From positions 1 to 40,633 of IMG/VR virus record IMGVR_UViG_3300028590_000046: DNA of 40,633 nucleotides. One strand, given 5' to 3'. Both the position numbers and the translations under genes were made by a program. Of the stretch, positions 40,616 through 40,633 are shown in pieces; within the stretch, counting starts at the first letter, position 1; each line of letters begins with the position of its first letter. The notes under the pieces are model-generated. The model searched no databases. It was not told the origin of the DNA and was given only the letters and a program-made list of their open reading frames with translations. Origin of the DNA: a virus.

Positions 40616-40633
40616 GGGTCCTCCCCGGGACCC
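40616..40633. repeat. Dyad at the right end of the sequence
   Basis: GGGTCC-TCCCCG-GGACCC ends exactly at the last base. GC-rich dyads are common at cos ends, and a lambda-type terminase makes cos packaging plausible, but the position could also be where the assembly stopped. Confidence 0.4.

Overview
The window looks like one complete genome of a temperate tailed phage (Caudoviricetes, siphovirus type with lambda-like head genes). It is not a prophage cut out of a chromosome. The evidence is a full set of packaging, head, tail, lysis, integration, recombination and replication genes with no bacterial housekeeping genes, plus an intact attP site in the interior next to the integrase instead of attL/attR at the edges. 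The left edge lies 2 nt before the small terminase ATG and the right edge is a GC-rich dyad, so the sequence is probably circular or a linearised concatemer. By eye it is GC-rich, and many starts lack a Shine-Dalgarno sequence. The host cannot be named. The attP carries the 3' end of a bacterial tRNA-Ser (G discriminator, CCA), and the lysin resembles family 75 chitosanases. Both suggest a bacterium but neither identifies a phylum.

Layout, late half (about 1-23.4 kb, plus strand): small and large terminase, gpW-like head protein, lambda-type portal, a fused prohead protease/HK97 capsid protein, capsid accessory proteins, an accessory cassette (glycosyltransferase-methyltransferase fusion, small protein, second glycosyltransferase, and a Fur-family regulator on the minus strand), head-tail connection and tail genes. 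The tail genes include a tail assembly chaperone pair read by a -1 frameshift, a tape measure of 518 aa, fibre or tip proteins, and a tailspike with a GH43-like propeller. A lysis cassette ends in a GH75-like lysin. Seven copies of a 17-bp palindrome (consensus TTGCAAGTNACTTGCAA) lie ahead of genes in this half, one of them between the Fur gene and its divergent neighbour.

Middle (23.4-28.7 kb): a KilA-N gene, an attP region with core and paired arm repeats, a tyrosine integrase, and a divergent pair of small ribbon-helix-helix-like genes whose start codons lie inside matching operators. The pair looks like the lysis-lysogeny switch. Small accessory genes, three tiny membrane proteins and a 122-nt tRNA-like element follow.

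Early half (28.7-40.4 kb): a protein with fifteen 8-residue repeats, a recombination module (coiled-coil protein, annealing-type protein, YqaJ exonuclease, SSB, VRR-NUC nuclease), an O-like replication protein carrying a helically phased iteron array (probable origin), a DnaB helicase, an HNH nuclease and a string of small genes. At least six of these small genes end in a shared short DNA element that encodes a C-terminal NTE or NTD tag and folds into a hairpin. This family, and the TTGCAA palindromes, are the two signals I find hardest to explain by known features.
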